Assembly (NCBI RefSeq): GCF_902826555.1
Contig: NZ_CADEFI010000009.1
Location: 30,146-94,145, forward strand
Direction: 5' to 3'
From: an uncultured Hyphomicrobium sp.
GTDB lineage: Bacteria > Pseudomonadota > Alphaproteobacteria > Rhizobiales > Hyphomicrobiaceae
DNA: 64,000 bases
Both the position numbers and the translations under genes were made by a program. Below the pieces are notes generated by a model that saw only the letters and a program-made list of their open reading frames with translations, ran no database searches and was not told the origin of the DNA. Below, one piece after another: positions 1-8,549 of this stretch (positions are counted from its first letter, which is position 1; the number at the start of each line of letters is the position of its first letter).

Positions 1-315
1 GTGCGCAAGGATGTGCCGGCGAGCTACCATCTTGCCGTCACCGTTGACGACGGGCGCCAGGGCGTGACGCACGTGACGCGCGGTCGCGACCTCTATGCGG
101 CGACGAGCCTGCACCGCCTCCTGCAAGTGATCCTCGGCCTCCCCGAGCCCATCTATCACCACCACCGCCTGTTGACGGATGCCGATGGCCATAAGCTCTC
201 GAAAAGCGCCGGCGACACGTCCCTTCGCCAGCTTCGCGAAAAAGGCATGAGCAAGTTGCAGATCCGACAGCGCGTGGGATTGCCGCCACAGAACGTCGAA
301 GGGAATCTTTCGTAA
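1..315 (+). CDS. gluQ: Glutamyl-Q tRNA(Asp) synthetase, C-terminal part
   Basis: This is the 3' end of a gene that begins before the window. The 104 visible residues carry the class I synthetase signature HKLSKS near residue 64 and the preceding HHHRLLTDADG stretch, typical of the GluRS-like catalytic core. The frame ends soon after this core with no anticodon-binding domain, which fits GluQ (about 290-300 aa) rather than full GltX. GluQ attaches glutamate to the queuosine base of tRNA-Asp. The first codon shown is not a start; it is internal. A truncated GltX is the alternative but the short C-terminus argues against it. Confidence 0.85.
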   Translation: MRKDVPASYHLAVTVDDGRQGVTHVTRGRDLYAATSLHRLLQVILGLPEPIYHHHRLLTDADGHKLSKSAGDTSLRQLREKGMSKLQIRQRVGLPPQNVEGNLS

Positions 316-395
316 ACCAATTTTTACGATGGTAGACCATCGGGTTGTCACCTAGACTTTAGAAACTGTTTACTTTCTCGTTTCAGGCCTCTCAG

Positions 396-1907
396 GTGAA
401 GAAGCAGCCGCGCAAGCCACGGCAGAAAGCTAATCAGCACCGCACGAGAAGCGATGTGGCTGCGCCGAGGCGCGCATGGACGCCACCCAGAAAACCCCAT
501 TTCGAGGACGTTCTCGCCACCGCCGGGCACGCGGCGGTCTCCGCGAGGCGTGCGCTCGCCCGCTTCGCTAATGCGGGGCGAGCAGACTTTAGACGCCTCG
601 CCCGTCGCGTCGCGCCGACCGAGCTCGGTCTCAGTTTGCACCGTCTCCGTGCCGAGGCGCGCGCTTTCTCCCTCCCCTATTCGCACGACGAGCGCCAAGC
701 CCTGCTGCTTCTGTTTCTGCCGTTTCTGCTCGTCGCGTCCGCCATCGTCGTCCATCAATCCGTGCGCACGCTGCAGAGCTACCTGACGGCCGTCGCCATT
801 CCCGACGTCGAAATCGCACCTGTCCGCCCGAGCCTCACAGCCGAGATGCCGCCCGCGCCACGACTTGTCGCCCGCGAAGCAGCCCCCATCCGCACCGCCC
901 TGGCTCCCGTTCGCTCCGAGAGCGAAGCCCGCTCATTGCCAGGCCCGTCGCTCACACTCACACCATCGCCGATGACCGCCATGACGAAATCGGCTTTGGC
1001 CCCCGAGATCGTGCTGGAACCGAGCGCAGACAACACCGCACTCCCGCAAGCCGTCGCTGCGAGCCCTGCCGTAGCGCCCGCCGAAACCCGTCTTGCACTG
1101 CTCGCGCCCGCCGGCGACCTCCACCGGAGCATCCGGCCGCTCACACCCGACCCCATCGACTCCTTCGAGGCCGATGAGGGCGGAAAGCCCATTCGCGCCG
1201 GAATTTGCTCGATCGACGACGCCAAAAGGACGGCAACGCCGGTATCGTTCGTGGCCCGCGATGACGCCCCCCAGAGCCTCGGCGCCGAGACCTTCGGGCT
1301 GCGTCTCGCGCAAGCCGCCGAAGCCCAAGCCGGCGCCTTCGTCATCTACAACGACGCCTATCGCAGCATCTCCTATCCCATGGGCGACGTGAACACGCTG
1401 TTCGGCGTCTGCACCGACGTCATTGTGCGCGCCTATCGCGCGTTGGGCCTCGACTTGCAGGCACTCGTGCACCAAGCCCGCGCCGGCAGCGGCGACACCA
1501 ACATCGACCAGCGCCGTACCGAGGTCCTTCGCCGCTTCTTCGCGAAGGAAGGCGAGAGCCTGCCCGTCACCACATTCCCCGAGGACTACCGCCCCGGCGA
1601 TATCGTCACCTACTACCGCCCGCAGAACCAGCGCACGCGCGCCCACATTGCCATCGTGTCGTCTGTCACGGCACCGTCGGGACGGCTGATGATCGTGCAC
1701 AATCGCGGTTGGGGCCCGCAGCTCGAGGATGCGTTGTTCGTGGACGAGATCACGGGCCACTTCCGCTATCGCGGCCCCGCCACGACGCGGAACGCCGCTC
1801 GCGCGGACAACAGCGGCGTGAGCCCGGTCATCGGCTCGGCTGCACCGGTCCTGCCGGCCTCGTACCCCGCCTCTCGCAGCCCGCCCCGCGACGCGCGCAA
1901 CCCATAG
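396..1907 (+). CDS. DUF1287 domain protein with long membrane-anchored N-terminus
   Basis: The protein has 503 residues and a GTG start. Residues 1-100 are Arg/Lys-rich, followed by one hydrophobic segment near residues 106-127 and a long Pro/Ala-rich linker to about residue 290. The C-terminal 200 residues are a DUF1287 domain. The motif GDVNTLFGVCTDVIVRAYR contains a candidate catalytic Cys at residue 339, and RAHIAIVSS supplies a candidate His. DUF1287 resembles NlpC/P60-type cysteine hydrolases, so a cell-wall role is possible but not shown. Most DUF1287 proteins are near 200 residues and secreted, so the 290-residue anchor is unusual. Confidence 0.8.
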   Translation: MKKQPRKPRQKANQHRTRSDVAAPRRAWTPPRKPHFEDVLATAGHAAVSARRALARFANAGRADFRRLARRVAPTELGLSLHRLRAEARAFSLPYSHDERQALLLLFLPFLLVASAIVVHQSVRTLQSYLTAVAIPDVEIAPVRPSLTAEMPPAPRLVAREAAPIRTALAPVRSESEARSLPGPSLTLTPSPMTAMTKSALAPEIVLEPSADNTALPQAVAASPAVAPAETRLALLAPAGDLHRSIRPLTPDPIDSFEADEGGKPIRAGICSIDDAKRTATPVSFVARDDAPQSLGAETFGLRLAQAAEAQAGAFVIYNDAYRSISYPMGDVNTLFGVCTDVIVRAYRALGLDLQALVHQARAGSGDTNIDQRRTEVLRRFFAKEGESLPVTTFPEDYRPGDIVTYYRPQNQRTRAHIAIVSSVTAPSGRLMIVHNRGWGPQLEDALFVDEITGHFRYRGPATTRNAARADNSGVSPVIGSAAPVLPASYPASRSPPRDARNP

Positions 1908-2152
1908 CGGCACGACGCCTCCGAATTGTATCGGCCAGCCTTTCCGTTAATCGATCATTAGCCATACCATTTCAGGATTGTTTCGTTTTCGCGGGCGCCG
2001 AGAAAACGAGACGGCATGAAAACGCGCTTGCCTAAAGGTGCGAATAAGCTCAGCTTTCGACCGCCCACCGAAATGCCGCGAAACCACGCCGCGCCGCAAA
2101 TGCGCACCGCGTTCCGGATTCGCGTCGCCTCGAGCAGGAATGGGATTTCCGA

Positions 2153-2686
2153 ATGCTTGGCTTCCGCATCAATCCGCCCGGGCCGTTCTGGTTCGAGGAT
2201 CTGATGTTTTTCGTCGTCGACGAGGCTCGGCGACTGCCGAAGCGCGCCAACGCGGTCGCCCGTGGCATTCACCGGCTCGCCGGCAAAGCCGCCGCCTTGG
2301 ATCTTCGGACGCTCCTGCAACGTGGCAAGGCGGCAGAGCCGGTCGCCCCGGCCCCCGCAATCGCGCTGCACCGCGAGGTCCCGCCGCTCGACGAGCCCGA
2401 GGCCTGGGCCCTCGCCACCGAGCCGCTGACGGCCGCCGGAGCCGGGGCGCAGACGGCAGTTGCCATGCACAAAGCCGCCGCAGAGCAGCTGGATGCCCTG
2501 ACCTATGTCCTGGATCGCATGCGCGAGGAGCTGCGGCCGATGATGACGTACGCGCCCTTCAAGGACGACAACATCCAAGTTCTTCACGATCCGGCAGCGC
2601 TTGAGACCTCGATCGAGGCGCTCCTCGAGTTGTCGCGGCAGAACGAAGCCACGCGTCCTAAGAGCCGCGTCAGAACCGCCGCTTAG
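2153..2686 (+). CDS. Hypothetical protein, 177 aa
   Basis: I do not recognise this protein. It has no signal peptide or clear membrane segment. The middle is Ala/Pro/Glu-rich and residues 105-130 (AEQLDALTYVLDRMREELRPMM) look helical and amphipathic. It lies alone between the DUF1287 gene and the convergent lipoprotein gene, 18 bp before the latter's end. The start is uncertain because no good ribosome binding site precedes the ATG at 2153. Length and GC-biased third positions support real coding. Confidence 0.55.
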   Translation: MLGFRINPPGPFWFEDLMFFVVDEARRLPKRANAVARGIHRLAGKAAALDLRTLLQRGKAAEPVAPAPAIALHREVPPLDEPEAWALATEPLTAAGAGAQTAVAMHKAAAEQLDALTYVLDRMREELRPMMTYAPFKDDNIQVLHDPAALETSIEALLELSRQNEATRPKSRVRTAA

Positions 2687-2704
2687 ACGGTCTGGATCCC
2701 CTCT

Positions 2705-3925
2705 CTACCGCGCTGCCGTAGCCCTGCCGTCGGGCGCCACCATCGGCGCCGGTTCGAGCACGTTGCCTCCGAACGTCTGCAGCTCGAGCACCGCCAGTCC
2801 GCGTTCCGGCGTCCCGTCCGACCGCAGGCGGATACTCCCTTCGACACCCGTAAATCCAGCCGGACGCGTCAACGCTGCCGGCGTGAACCGTTGCCCGGGT
2901 TCCGCCGACGACAACGTGATGGCGATGCTGACCGCATCATAGGCCAGACTCGCGAGCTTGGGCGGCGACTGCCCGAACGAGCGCGAGAAGCGCTGCGCGA
3001 AGTCCGTCCAACCATGCGGATCCGAACCGGGATACCAGCCACCCACGAAGGCACCGTTGCGCCCGGCACTCGGAAAATCCCAGCCGCCCGTGCCGAGCAA
3101 TTGAATGCGCCCTCCGCCAATTCCGGCGTAGGTCAGAACCGGATCGATCTGCGGCAGCATCTCGGGCCCGGCCGCAATCAGGACGGCGTCGATCGGCGCC
3201 GCCGTATCCGCGCTTTGCTTCACCTCGTCCGCGAGCGCCCGCACCGGGTCCAACATCGCGTTCGCCTCGAGCGGATAGCGGCCAACCGAACCGACCATGC
3301 CGCCGCTGCGTTGCACCGCCTGCCGAAACGCCGGTTCCACCACCTGACCGTAGGCATCGTCGGGCACCAGAGCCGCAAACCGGCGCTTGCCGCGGCTCAC
3401 TGCATAGGCAACGACGCGATCGACCTCCTGTTCGGGCAGCACGCTCATCATGTAGACGCCGTTGCCGGCCACGCGCCTGTCGTTGGACAACGTCAGCACC
3501 GGCACGCTCGATTTGCGTGCAACCGGTGCGACCGCGCTCGTCGCGGCACCCGTAATCGGCCCGACGATGATTTCTGCGCCCTCGCCGATGGCCTCTTGAG
3601 CGGCCTGCGCGGCACCCTCGGGCGTCCCCCGGTCATCCTTGACGATGAGTTGAACGAGCGCGTTGTCGAGCTCGAATAGCGCCAGCTCCCCCGCCTGCTT
3701 CATGCCCTTGGCCGTGACGGCCTGCGGCCCATAGCCCGAAAGCGTGAGCAGCATGCCGATGCGAACCGGCTTTTGCGGTTTACCGTCGGCGAGCGGAGGT
3801 TTCTGCTCACCCAGCGCCGATGTCGAAGAGGACGAGCCGTTGAGATTGGTGGCACAGGCCCCCACGAGGCCGGCCGCAAGGGCGGCCACGCCGGCACACA
3901 CGATCTTCCGCCACAGGCTCGTCAC
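2705..3925 (-). CDS. LpoA-like penicillin-binding protein activator lipoprotein
   Basis: The product has 406 residues with a GTG start. It has a lipoprotein signal with lipobox LVGAC (Cys 24), a Ser-rich tether, then a type 1 periplasmic-binding fold like that of branched-chain amino acid receptors (VRIGMLLTLSGYGPQAVTAKGMKQ, later IIVGPITGAATSAVAPVA). It is divergent from rsmI-yraN. The same three functions are adjacent in E. coli as lpoA-rsmI-yraN, and this synteny is the main reason to call it an outer-membrane activator of peptidoglycan synthases rather than an amino-acid receptor. No ABC permease lies nearby. Confidence 0.8.
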   Translation of the reverse strand: MTSLWRKIVCAGVAALAAGLVGACATNLNGSSSSTSALGEQKPPLADGKPQKPVRIGMLLTLSGYGPQAVTAKGMKQAGELALFELDNALVQLIVKDDRGTPEGAAQAAQEAIGEGAEIIVGPITGAATSAVAPVARKSSVPVLTLSNDRRVAGNGVYMMSVLPEQEVDRVVAYAVSRGKRRFAALVPDDAYGQVVEPAFRQAVQRSGGMVGSVGRYPLEANAMLDPVRALADEVKQSADTAAPIDAVLIAAGPEMLPQIDPVLTYAGIGGGRIQLLGTGGWDFPSAGRNGAFVGGWYPGSDPHGWTDFAQRFSRSFGQSPPKLASLAYDAVSIAITLSSAEPGQRFTPAALTRPAGFTGVEGSIRLRSDGTPERGLAVLELQTFGGNVLEPAPMVAPDGRATAAR

Positions 3926-4117
3926 GCAGGAAGCCCCATGACCACTCGGATACGCTCACGATCTGCTCGTGTGTTGGAGGTTCTGGTTACAGGCTCAGCT
4001 ACCGGCGGTGAAGCGAAATTTGTTGCACGTGTTGAATAAGTCCTGGCTTTTCCCCGGCTGAGGCGGGAAACAGGAAAGCCGCGACACTGTCGCGCACAAC
4101 CCATCCAAGGCGTGCCG

Positions 4118-5044
4118 ATGAGCGATGAGGAACCGGAGAATTCGACCAACGATGCGCCTGCGACAACGGCTAGGGTCGCATTCGAGATCGAGCGCCAGAT
4201 CGGCCTGCCCCTGGCTCCCGGCCTCTATCTCGTCGCGACGCCGATCGGCCACCTGGCCGACATCACGCTACGCGCCGTGGCCACTCTTGCACGCGCCGAC
4301 GTGATCTACTGCGAGGACACGCGCCACAGCCGCACACTGCTCGCACACTACGCCATCCGCGCGCCCCTCCGTCCCTACCATGAGCACAACGCCGACGAGC
4401 AGCGCCCCCGCGTTCTCAAAGATCTCGACGATGGCCGTGTCGTCGCCCTCATCAGCGACGCCGGTACACCGCTGGTATCCGACCCTGGCTTCAAGCTCGT
4501 GCGTGAGGCGACCGCGCGCGGCCACTTGGTCACGGCCATTCCCGGTCCCTCTGCCACCCTTGCGGCGCTGAGCGTTGCGGGGCAGCCGACCGACGCCTTT
4601 TTCTTCGCGGGATTTCTTCCTGCCAAAGGAGGTGCGCGAAAATCTCGGGCCGCGGAGCTCGCGGCCGTCCCCGGCACGCTGGTCTTTTTCGAAGCACCGA
4701 CCCGGCTGGCTCAGACGCTCGCCGATCTTGCTGCTGTACTCGGAAACCGCCCGGCCGCGGTGGCGCGCGAATTGACCAAGCTGCACGAAGAGGTGCGCCG
4801 CGCGCCGCTCGCGGACCTTGCCCAGGACTTCGAGAGCAATCCGCCCAAGGGCGAGGTCGTGATCGTCGTCGCCCCGCCCGGAGACATCGAGGTCAGCGAT
4901 GCCATGATCGAGGCGAAGCTGACCCCCGCTCTCGAAGACCTCAGCCTCCGCGACGCCTCCCGCGTTGTCGCCGACGCGCTGCACATTCCCAAGGCGCGCG
5001 TCTACGATTTGGCCCTTGCCATGAAACGCGGCCCGCGGAGCTGA
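4118..5044 (+). CDS. rsmI: 16S rRNA (cytidine1402-2'-O)-methyltransferase RsmI
   Basis: This SAM-dependent methyltransferase acts on C1402 in the decoding centre of 16S rRNA. The family motifs LYLVATPIGHLADITLRA, the YCEDTRHS block and ISDAGTPLVSDPGFKLV are all present, with AIPGPSATLAALSVAG following. I chose the ATG at 4118, which has AAGG at a workable spacing; a GTG two codons upstream overlaps that site. The length (308 aa) is normal, with a short acidic N-terminal extension. It is followed 3 bp later by yraN, probably as one operon. Confidence 0.95.
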   Translation: MSDEEPENSTNDAPATTARVAFEIERQIGLPLAPGLYLVATPIGHLADITLRAVATLARADVIYCEDTRHSRTLLAHYAIRAPLRPYHEHNADEQRPRVLKDLDDGRVVALISDAGTPLVSDPGFKLVREATARGHLVTAIPGPSATLAALSVAGQPTDAFFFAGFLPAKGGARKSRAAELAAVPGTLVFFEAPTRLAQTLADLAAVLGNRPAAVARELTKLHEEVRRAPLADLAQDFESNPPKGEVVIVVAPPGDIEVSDAMIEAKLTPALEDLSLRDASRVVADALHIPKARVYDLALAMKRGPRS

Positions 5045-5047
5045 TCG

Positions 5048-5437
5048 ATGACCCTCCGCCCCGTGCCGACCGCGAGCGACAGACGGCGGGAGGAGCGGCG
5101 GGTCCGCAACCGGAGGGGTTCGCGGGCGGAATGGATGGCGGCGCTCGCTCTACGCCTGCGCGGCTATCGCATCCTCGGCAGACGGCAAAAAACCCCACTC
5201 GGCGAGATCGACATCATTGCCGTCCGCGGCCGCCGCCTGGCATTTGTCGAGGTCAAGCAGCGGGCCTCGCGGGAGGCCGCCGAAGCGGCCGTGACCGCCA
5301 CCCAGCGCGAGCGCATTCGCCGCGCTGCCGGCCTCTGGCTGGCGCGTCATGAGCGCTACCAGCACCACGACATCGCCTTCGACCTCGTATTCGTGGTCTC
5401 CCGGCGCTGGCCCGAGCACATCGAGAACGGGCTTTAG
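5048..5437 (+). CDS. yraN: YraN family (UPF0102) nuclease-fold protein
   Basis: The product has 129 residues. It belongs to the UPF0102 family, which has a restriction-endonuclease-like fold. The core motif GEIDIIAVRGRRLAFVEVK carries the D and E-x-K residues expected for a PD-(D/E)xK nuclease. It lies immediately after rsmI, a widely conserved pairing. The physiological substrate is unknown. A GGAG sequence inside the end of rsmI serves as ribosome binding site. Confidence 0.93.
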   Translation: MTLRPVPTASDRRREERRVRNRRGSRAEWMAALALRLRGYRILGRRQKTPLGEIDIIAVRGRRLAFVEVKQRASREAAEAAVTATQRERIRRAAGLWLARHERYQHHDIAFDLVFVVSRRWPEHIENGL

Positions 5438-5572
5438 GCGGCCCACCACACTCAAAGAACACGAAGATGTGTGATTGCAGGGTCTTCCCGGTCGCATCCG
5501 TGATGAATTATACGCTACACTATAACATGGGGACCATGCGAAACCCAATCGAGGCATGTGGAGGAAATCACG

Positions 5573-6115
5573 ATGAGAAAGTCGACTGTCGCGCTGATGT
5601 TGGCCACCGGGGCCTTGTTTATTGGAGCCGGGACGGCCTCAGCCGCGAGCCTCGTCTCGGCCAAAAAGCTCGAGATCAACGTCGACGAGACGAAAACCGA
5701 GGCCGAGCGCAAAGCGCTATGGGAGAAGGTCGGCGGATGGTGCGCCATCAAGGACTGGCACCCGGCCGTAGCCGCCTGCGAGGAGCGCAAGGAAGGTGAT
5801 GATACCTTCCGCACGCTGACTTTGAAGGACGGCGGCAAGATCGACGAGAAACTCGTAGACACCGGCGCCACGAGCTACCGTTACATCATTCTCACGAGCC
5901 CGTTCCCGGTAAAGAACTACGAGGCTCAATTCTCGGTGACGCCCGATGACGACGACCTCGACGAGATCAACGTCGTCTGGAGCGCCACCTATGACGCTGC
6001 CGACGGTAAGGACGACAAGGACGCCCGCGCAACCATAGACGGCGTCTTCAAGGCCGGCATCGACAGCATCAAGGAAAAGTACGGCACAAAGGGCGACGAC
6101 GACGACAAGAAATAG
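5573..6115 (+). CDS. Secreted SRPBCC-family protein
   Basis: The product has 180 residues. A signal peptide (MRKSTVALMLATGALFIGAGTASA) is followed by a SRPBCC/polyketide-cyclase-like domain: WEKVGGWCAIKDWHPAV near the start, then RYIILTSPFPVKNYEAQFSV. The C-terminus is Asp/Lys-rich. Periplasmic SRPBCC proteins of this type are common in Hyphomicrobiales; their ligand is not known. The ATG at 5573 follows GAGGAAA at good spacing; an upstream in-frame codon at 5558 has no such support. Confidence 0.85.
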   Translation: MRKSTVALMLATGALFIGAGTASAASLVSAKKLEINVDETKTEAERKALWEKVGGWCAIKDWHPAVAACEERKEGDDTFRTLTLKDGGKIDEKLVDTGATSYRYIILTSPFPVKNYEAQFSVTPDDDDLDEINVVWSATYDAADGKDDKDARATIDGVFKAGIDSIKEKYGTKGDDDDKK

Positions 6116-6148
6116 CGTCGAGACCGCATCACGATTGAGCAATGCAAA

Positions 6149-6174
6149 GGGCGCGATCCTCGCGGATCGCGCCC
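6149..6174. terminator. Hairpin between convergent genes
   Basis: A perfect 11-bp stem (GGGCGCGATCC, loop TCGC, GGATCGCGCCC) sits between the ends of two converging genes, 34 bp after one and 24 bp from the other. There is no long T-run, so it may end transcription weakly in both directions or protect 3' ends. Confidence 0.55.
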
Positions 6175-6197
6175 GAATTCGTTCGCGACATGAAACC

Positions 6198-6515
6198 TTA
6201 CTGCGCGGAAGCCGTCACGGCCTTGCCTGCCTTCGCCGCGCGCCGGCGGTTGACCTCCGCCTGCGAGACCTCGCCCGCGCCGATCAGCGCACTGACGCAG
6301 CGCTTCGACAACTGCGCACCATGGGAGCGCATGCACTGGCGCACAGCCGTACTACCCACCGGGTGCTGGCTGCAGTAGGAGTAGTAATCCGAGGCGCAGG
6401 CGAGCTTGACGCCGAGGCTCACAGCGCCGGCCTGCGAGGTAAGCGCACCCGTCAGCACGACAGCGACGAAGGCGGCGCGGGCAGAGGTGGACTTGATCAG
6501 GGTCGACGGCGTCAT
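6198..6515 (-). CDS. Small secreted cysteine-rich-repeat protein
   Basis: The product has 105 residues with a signal peptide ending near SQAGA. The mature part has the pattern C-SDYYSYC-PVGSTAVRQC-QLSKRC-SAL. This closely follows the cysteine-rich (GLG1/FGFR-like) repeat: Cys, Asp, Tyr-Cys, Pro-x-Gly, Cys, Leu-Ser, Cys. The four Cys residues probably form two disulfides in the periplasm. GGAGATCGCC before the ATG at 6515 decides the start. Function is unknown. Confidence 0.75.
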   Translation of the reverse strand: MTPSTLIKSTSARAAFVAVVLTGALTSQAGAVSLGVKLACASDYYSYCSQHPVGSTAVRQCMRSHGAQLSKRCVSALIGAGEVSQAEVNRRRAAKAGKAVTASAQ

Positions 6516-6684
6516 GGCGATCTCCATTGGCCTTGCATGACGCAGAACGTACTTGGATGTGCAGGCGCTCGCTGTCTCACGGGTGACTGGAATTAAAATG
6601 AACGCCTCAAAGTTAATAAAGCGTTGAGACGTCCTGCCAGAATTCGGAAAGAGCAGGACAAAACGAAACGAGAGGAGGAAGCAC

Positions 6685-7344
6685 ATGAGCCGCCTGTACG
6701 GACCGCAGCACAGGGAGTTGCAGGATCATTTCGCGAGCCGGGCGATGGCCGATCGGATCGAGCTGATCGCCGCCAAGACGGAGATCGATGACCTCGCGCG
6801 CGGCTTCATCGAAAGCCGTGACATGTTCTTCCTCTCGACCGTGGACCACCAGGGCCGCCCGACGGTCTCTTACAAAGGCGGCGCCCCGGGCTTCGTACGG
6901 GTCATCGATCCGCAGACCATCGCCTTCCCCAGCTACGACGGCAACGGCATGTACTTCTCCATGGGCAACATCGCCGCTCACGCGGAGATCGGCTGCCTGT
7001 TCATCGATTTCGAGAAGCCGTTCCGGCTGCGCCTCCAGGGCCGCGCCGAGCTGGTGAAAGACGGCGCCCTGCGTGCCCACTTCAAGGAAGCGGAGCTCGC
7101 GGTAAAGGTCACGGTCTCCGACGTCTGGATGAACTGCCCGCGCTACGTGCACCGCTACAAAAAAGAGACCACGTCCCGCTACGTGCCGCGCGCCGAGACG
7201 GAAACACCGCTCTGCGAATGGAAACGCATCGACGGCCTGCAGGACATCCTGCGGCCCCACGAGCTCGCGGCCGTCGAAAAGGCGGGCCACATCAGCCAGG
7301 ACGAATGGATGGGTCACGTCCTCGCGGGCGACGACAAAGTCTGA
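6685..7344 (+). CDS. Pyridoxamine 5'-phosphate oxidase family flavoprotein
   Basis: The product has 219 residues with an excellent ribosome binding site (GAGGAGGAAGC). It has a split-barrel FMN-binding fold: SRDMFFLSTVDHQGRPTVS, GGAPGFVRVIDPQTIAFPSYDGNGM, and the core RLRLQGRAELV. It lacks the PdxH C-terminal signature, so it is a general PNPOx-like protein and not the vitamin B6 enzyme. A palindromic leader (GTCCTGC at 6631, GCAGGAC at 6653) lies just upstream. Confidence 0.85.
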   Translation: MSRLYGPQHRELQDHFASRAMADRIELIAAKTEIDDLARGFIESRDMFFLSTVDHQGRPTVSYKGGAPGFVRVIDPQTIAFPSYDGNGMYFSMGNIAAHAEIGCLFIDFEKPFRLRLQGRAELVKDGALRAHFKEAELAVKVTVSDVWMNCPRYVHRYKKETTSRYVPRAETETPLCEWKRIDGLQDILRPHELAAVEKAGHISQDEWMGHVLAGDDKV

Positions 7345-7537
7345 GCCCGCCATCACCGGGCAACGTGCTTTTCGTTCCACGCGATCTTGTCACGCACCGT
7401 CAAGATTAACGGCGCGTACGCACTGCTGGGCGTCGTCCCGCACAGACCCGCGCCGGTGACGAGCACGCGACCTTGCACGCATATGGGCATCTCGTGCTAA
7501 GCCTTGGCCGATCTTGAGCCTTCCCGAGAGCACGTCC

Positions 7538-8491
7538 ATGCCCCTTCGCGTTGCCTGCCAGATGGACCCCATCGAGCGGATCGACATCCGCGGCGACAGC
7601 ACGTTCGCCATCCTGCTCGAAGCGGAGCGGCGCGGGCACGAGATCTTCTACTACACGCCGCAGAACCTCGCCCTCAACGGCCGCGACCTGATCGCCGCCG
7701 GTCACGCCTTGAGCGTGGTCGACAAGATTGGCGACCACTATCGGCTTGGCCGCCACAGCCGCGAGAACCTCGCATCCTGGGACGTCGTGCTGCTGCGTCA
7801 GGATCCGCCGTTCGACATGGCCTACATCACCACCACGCACTTGCTCGAGCGCATCCACCCGAAGACGCTTGTCGTCAACGATCCCGCGCACGTACGCAAC
7901 GCGCCAGAGAAGATCTTCGTGCTCGACTTCCTGGACCTGATGCCCGCAACCCTCGTCACGCGCTCGATCGACGACGTTCTGGCCTTCCGCCGCACGCACA
8001 AGGACATCATCCTGAAGCCGCTCTACGGCAACGGCGGCGCCAGCGTGTTTCGCATCCGCCCCGAGGATACCAACCTCGGTTCGCTCGTCGAGCTGTTCCA
8101 GACCGTGTTTCGCGAGCCGTTCATGGTGCAGGAGTATCGCGCCGAAGTCCGCGACGGCGACAAGCGCATTATCCTTGTCGACGGAGAATACGCCGGAGCC
8201 ATCAACCGCGTGCCGGCCGAAGGCGAAACCCGCTCTAACCTGCACGTCGGCGGCACGGCGGCAAAGACGGAGTTGACCGAGCGCGAGCGCGAGATCTGCG
8301 CCCGCCTTGGCCCCGAGCTCAAGCGCCGCGGCTTGATCTTCACCGGCATCGACGTCATCGGCGGCTATCTGACCGAGATCAACGTCACGTCGCCCACCGG
8401 CATTCGCCAAGTGAAGGCGTTCGGCGGTGCCGACATCGCCGCCCTGATCTGGGATGCCATCGAGGACAAGGTCGCGGTCAAGGCGTCTTGA
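7538..8491 (+). CDS. gshB: Glutathione synthetase
   Basis: GshB joins gamma-glutamylcysteine and glycine with ATP. The protein begins [20 protein letters not shown], the conserved N-terminus of prokaryotic GshB. It has the [18 protein letters not shown] block, the ATP-grasp segment [18 protein letters not shown], and the C-terminal [14 protein letters not shown]. Length (317 aa) matches the family. A TTG eight codons upstream is in frame but not needed. Confidence 0.96.
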   Translation: MPLRVACQMDPIERIDIRGDSTFAILLEAERRGHEIFYYTPQNLALNGRDLIAAGHALSVVDKIGDHYRLGRHSRENLASWDVVLLRQDPPFDMAYITTTHLLERIHPKTLVVNDPAHVRNAPEKIFVLDFLDLMPATLVTRSIDDVLAFRRTHKDIILKPLYGNGGASVFRIRPEDTNLGSLVELFQTVFREPFMVQEYRAEVRDGDKRIILVDGEYAGAINRVPAEGETRSNLHVGGTAAKTELTEREREICARLGPELKRRGLIFTGIDVIGGYLTEINVTSPTGIRQVKAFGGADIAALIWDAIEDKVAVKAS

Positions 8492-8549
8492 CGGCAGCTG
8501 CAAACGGGTGCCCGGCGCTCCAGCGCGAAGCCGGAGCGCCGAAGCGCGA

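Noticed and set aside
4080-4094. Palindrome CGCGACA-C-TGTCGCG before rsmI
   Set aside because: Short, GC-rich and one of many expected in such DNA; no known regulator site fits.
3926-4111. Possible structured RNA upstream of rsmI
   Set aside because: I could not fit cobalamin, SAM, tmRNA or RNase P consensus blocks to it.
6631-6659. Inverted repeat GTCCTGC...GCAGGAC before the PNPOx gene
   Set aside because: Only 7 bp arms with a 15-base spacer; could be an operator but is too weak to list as a site.
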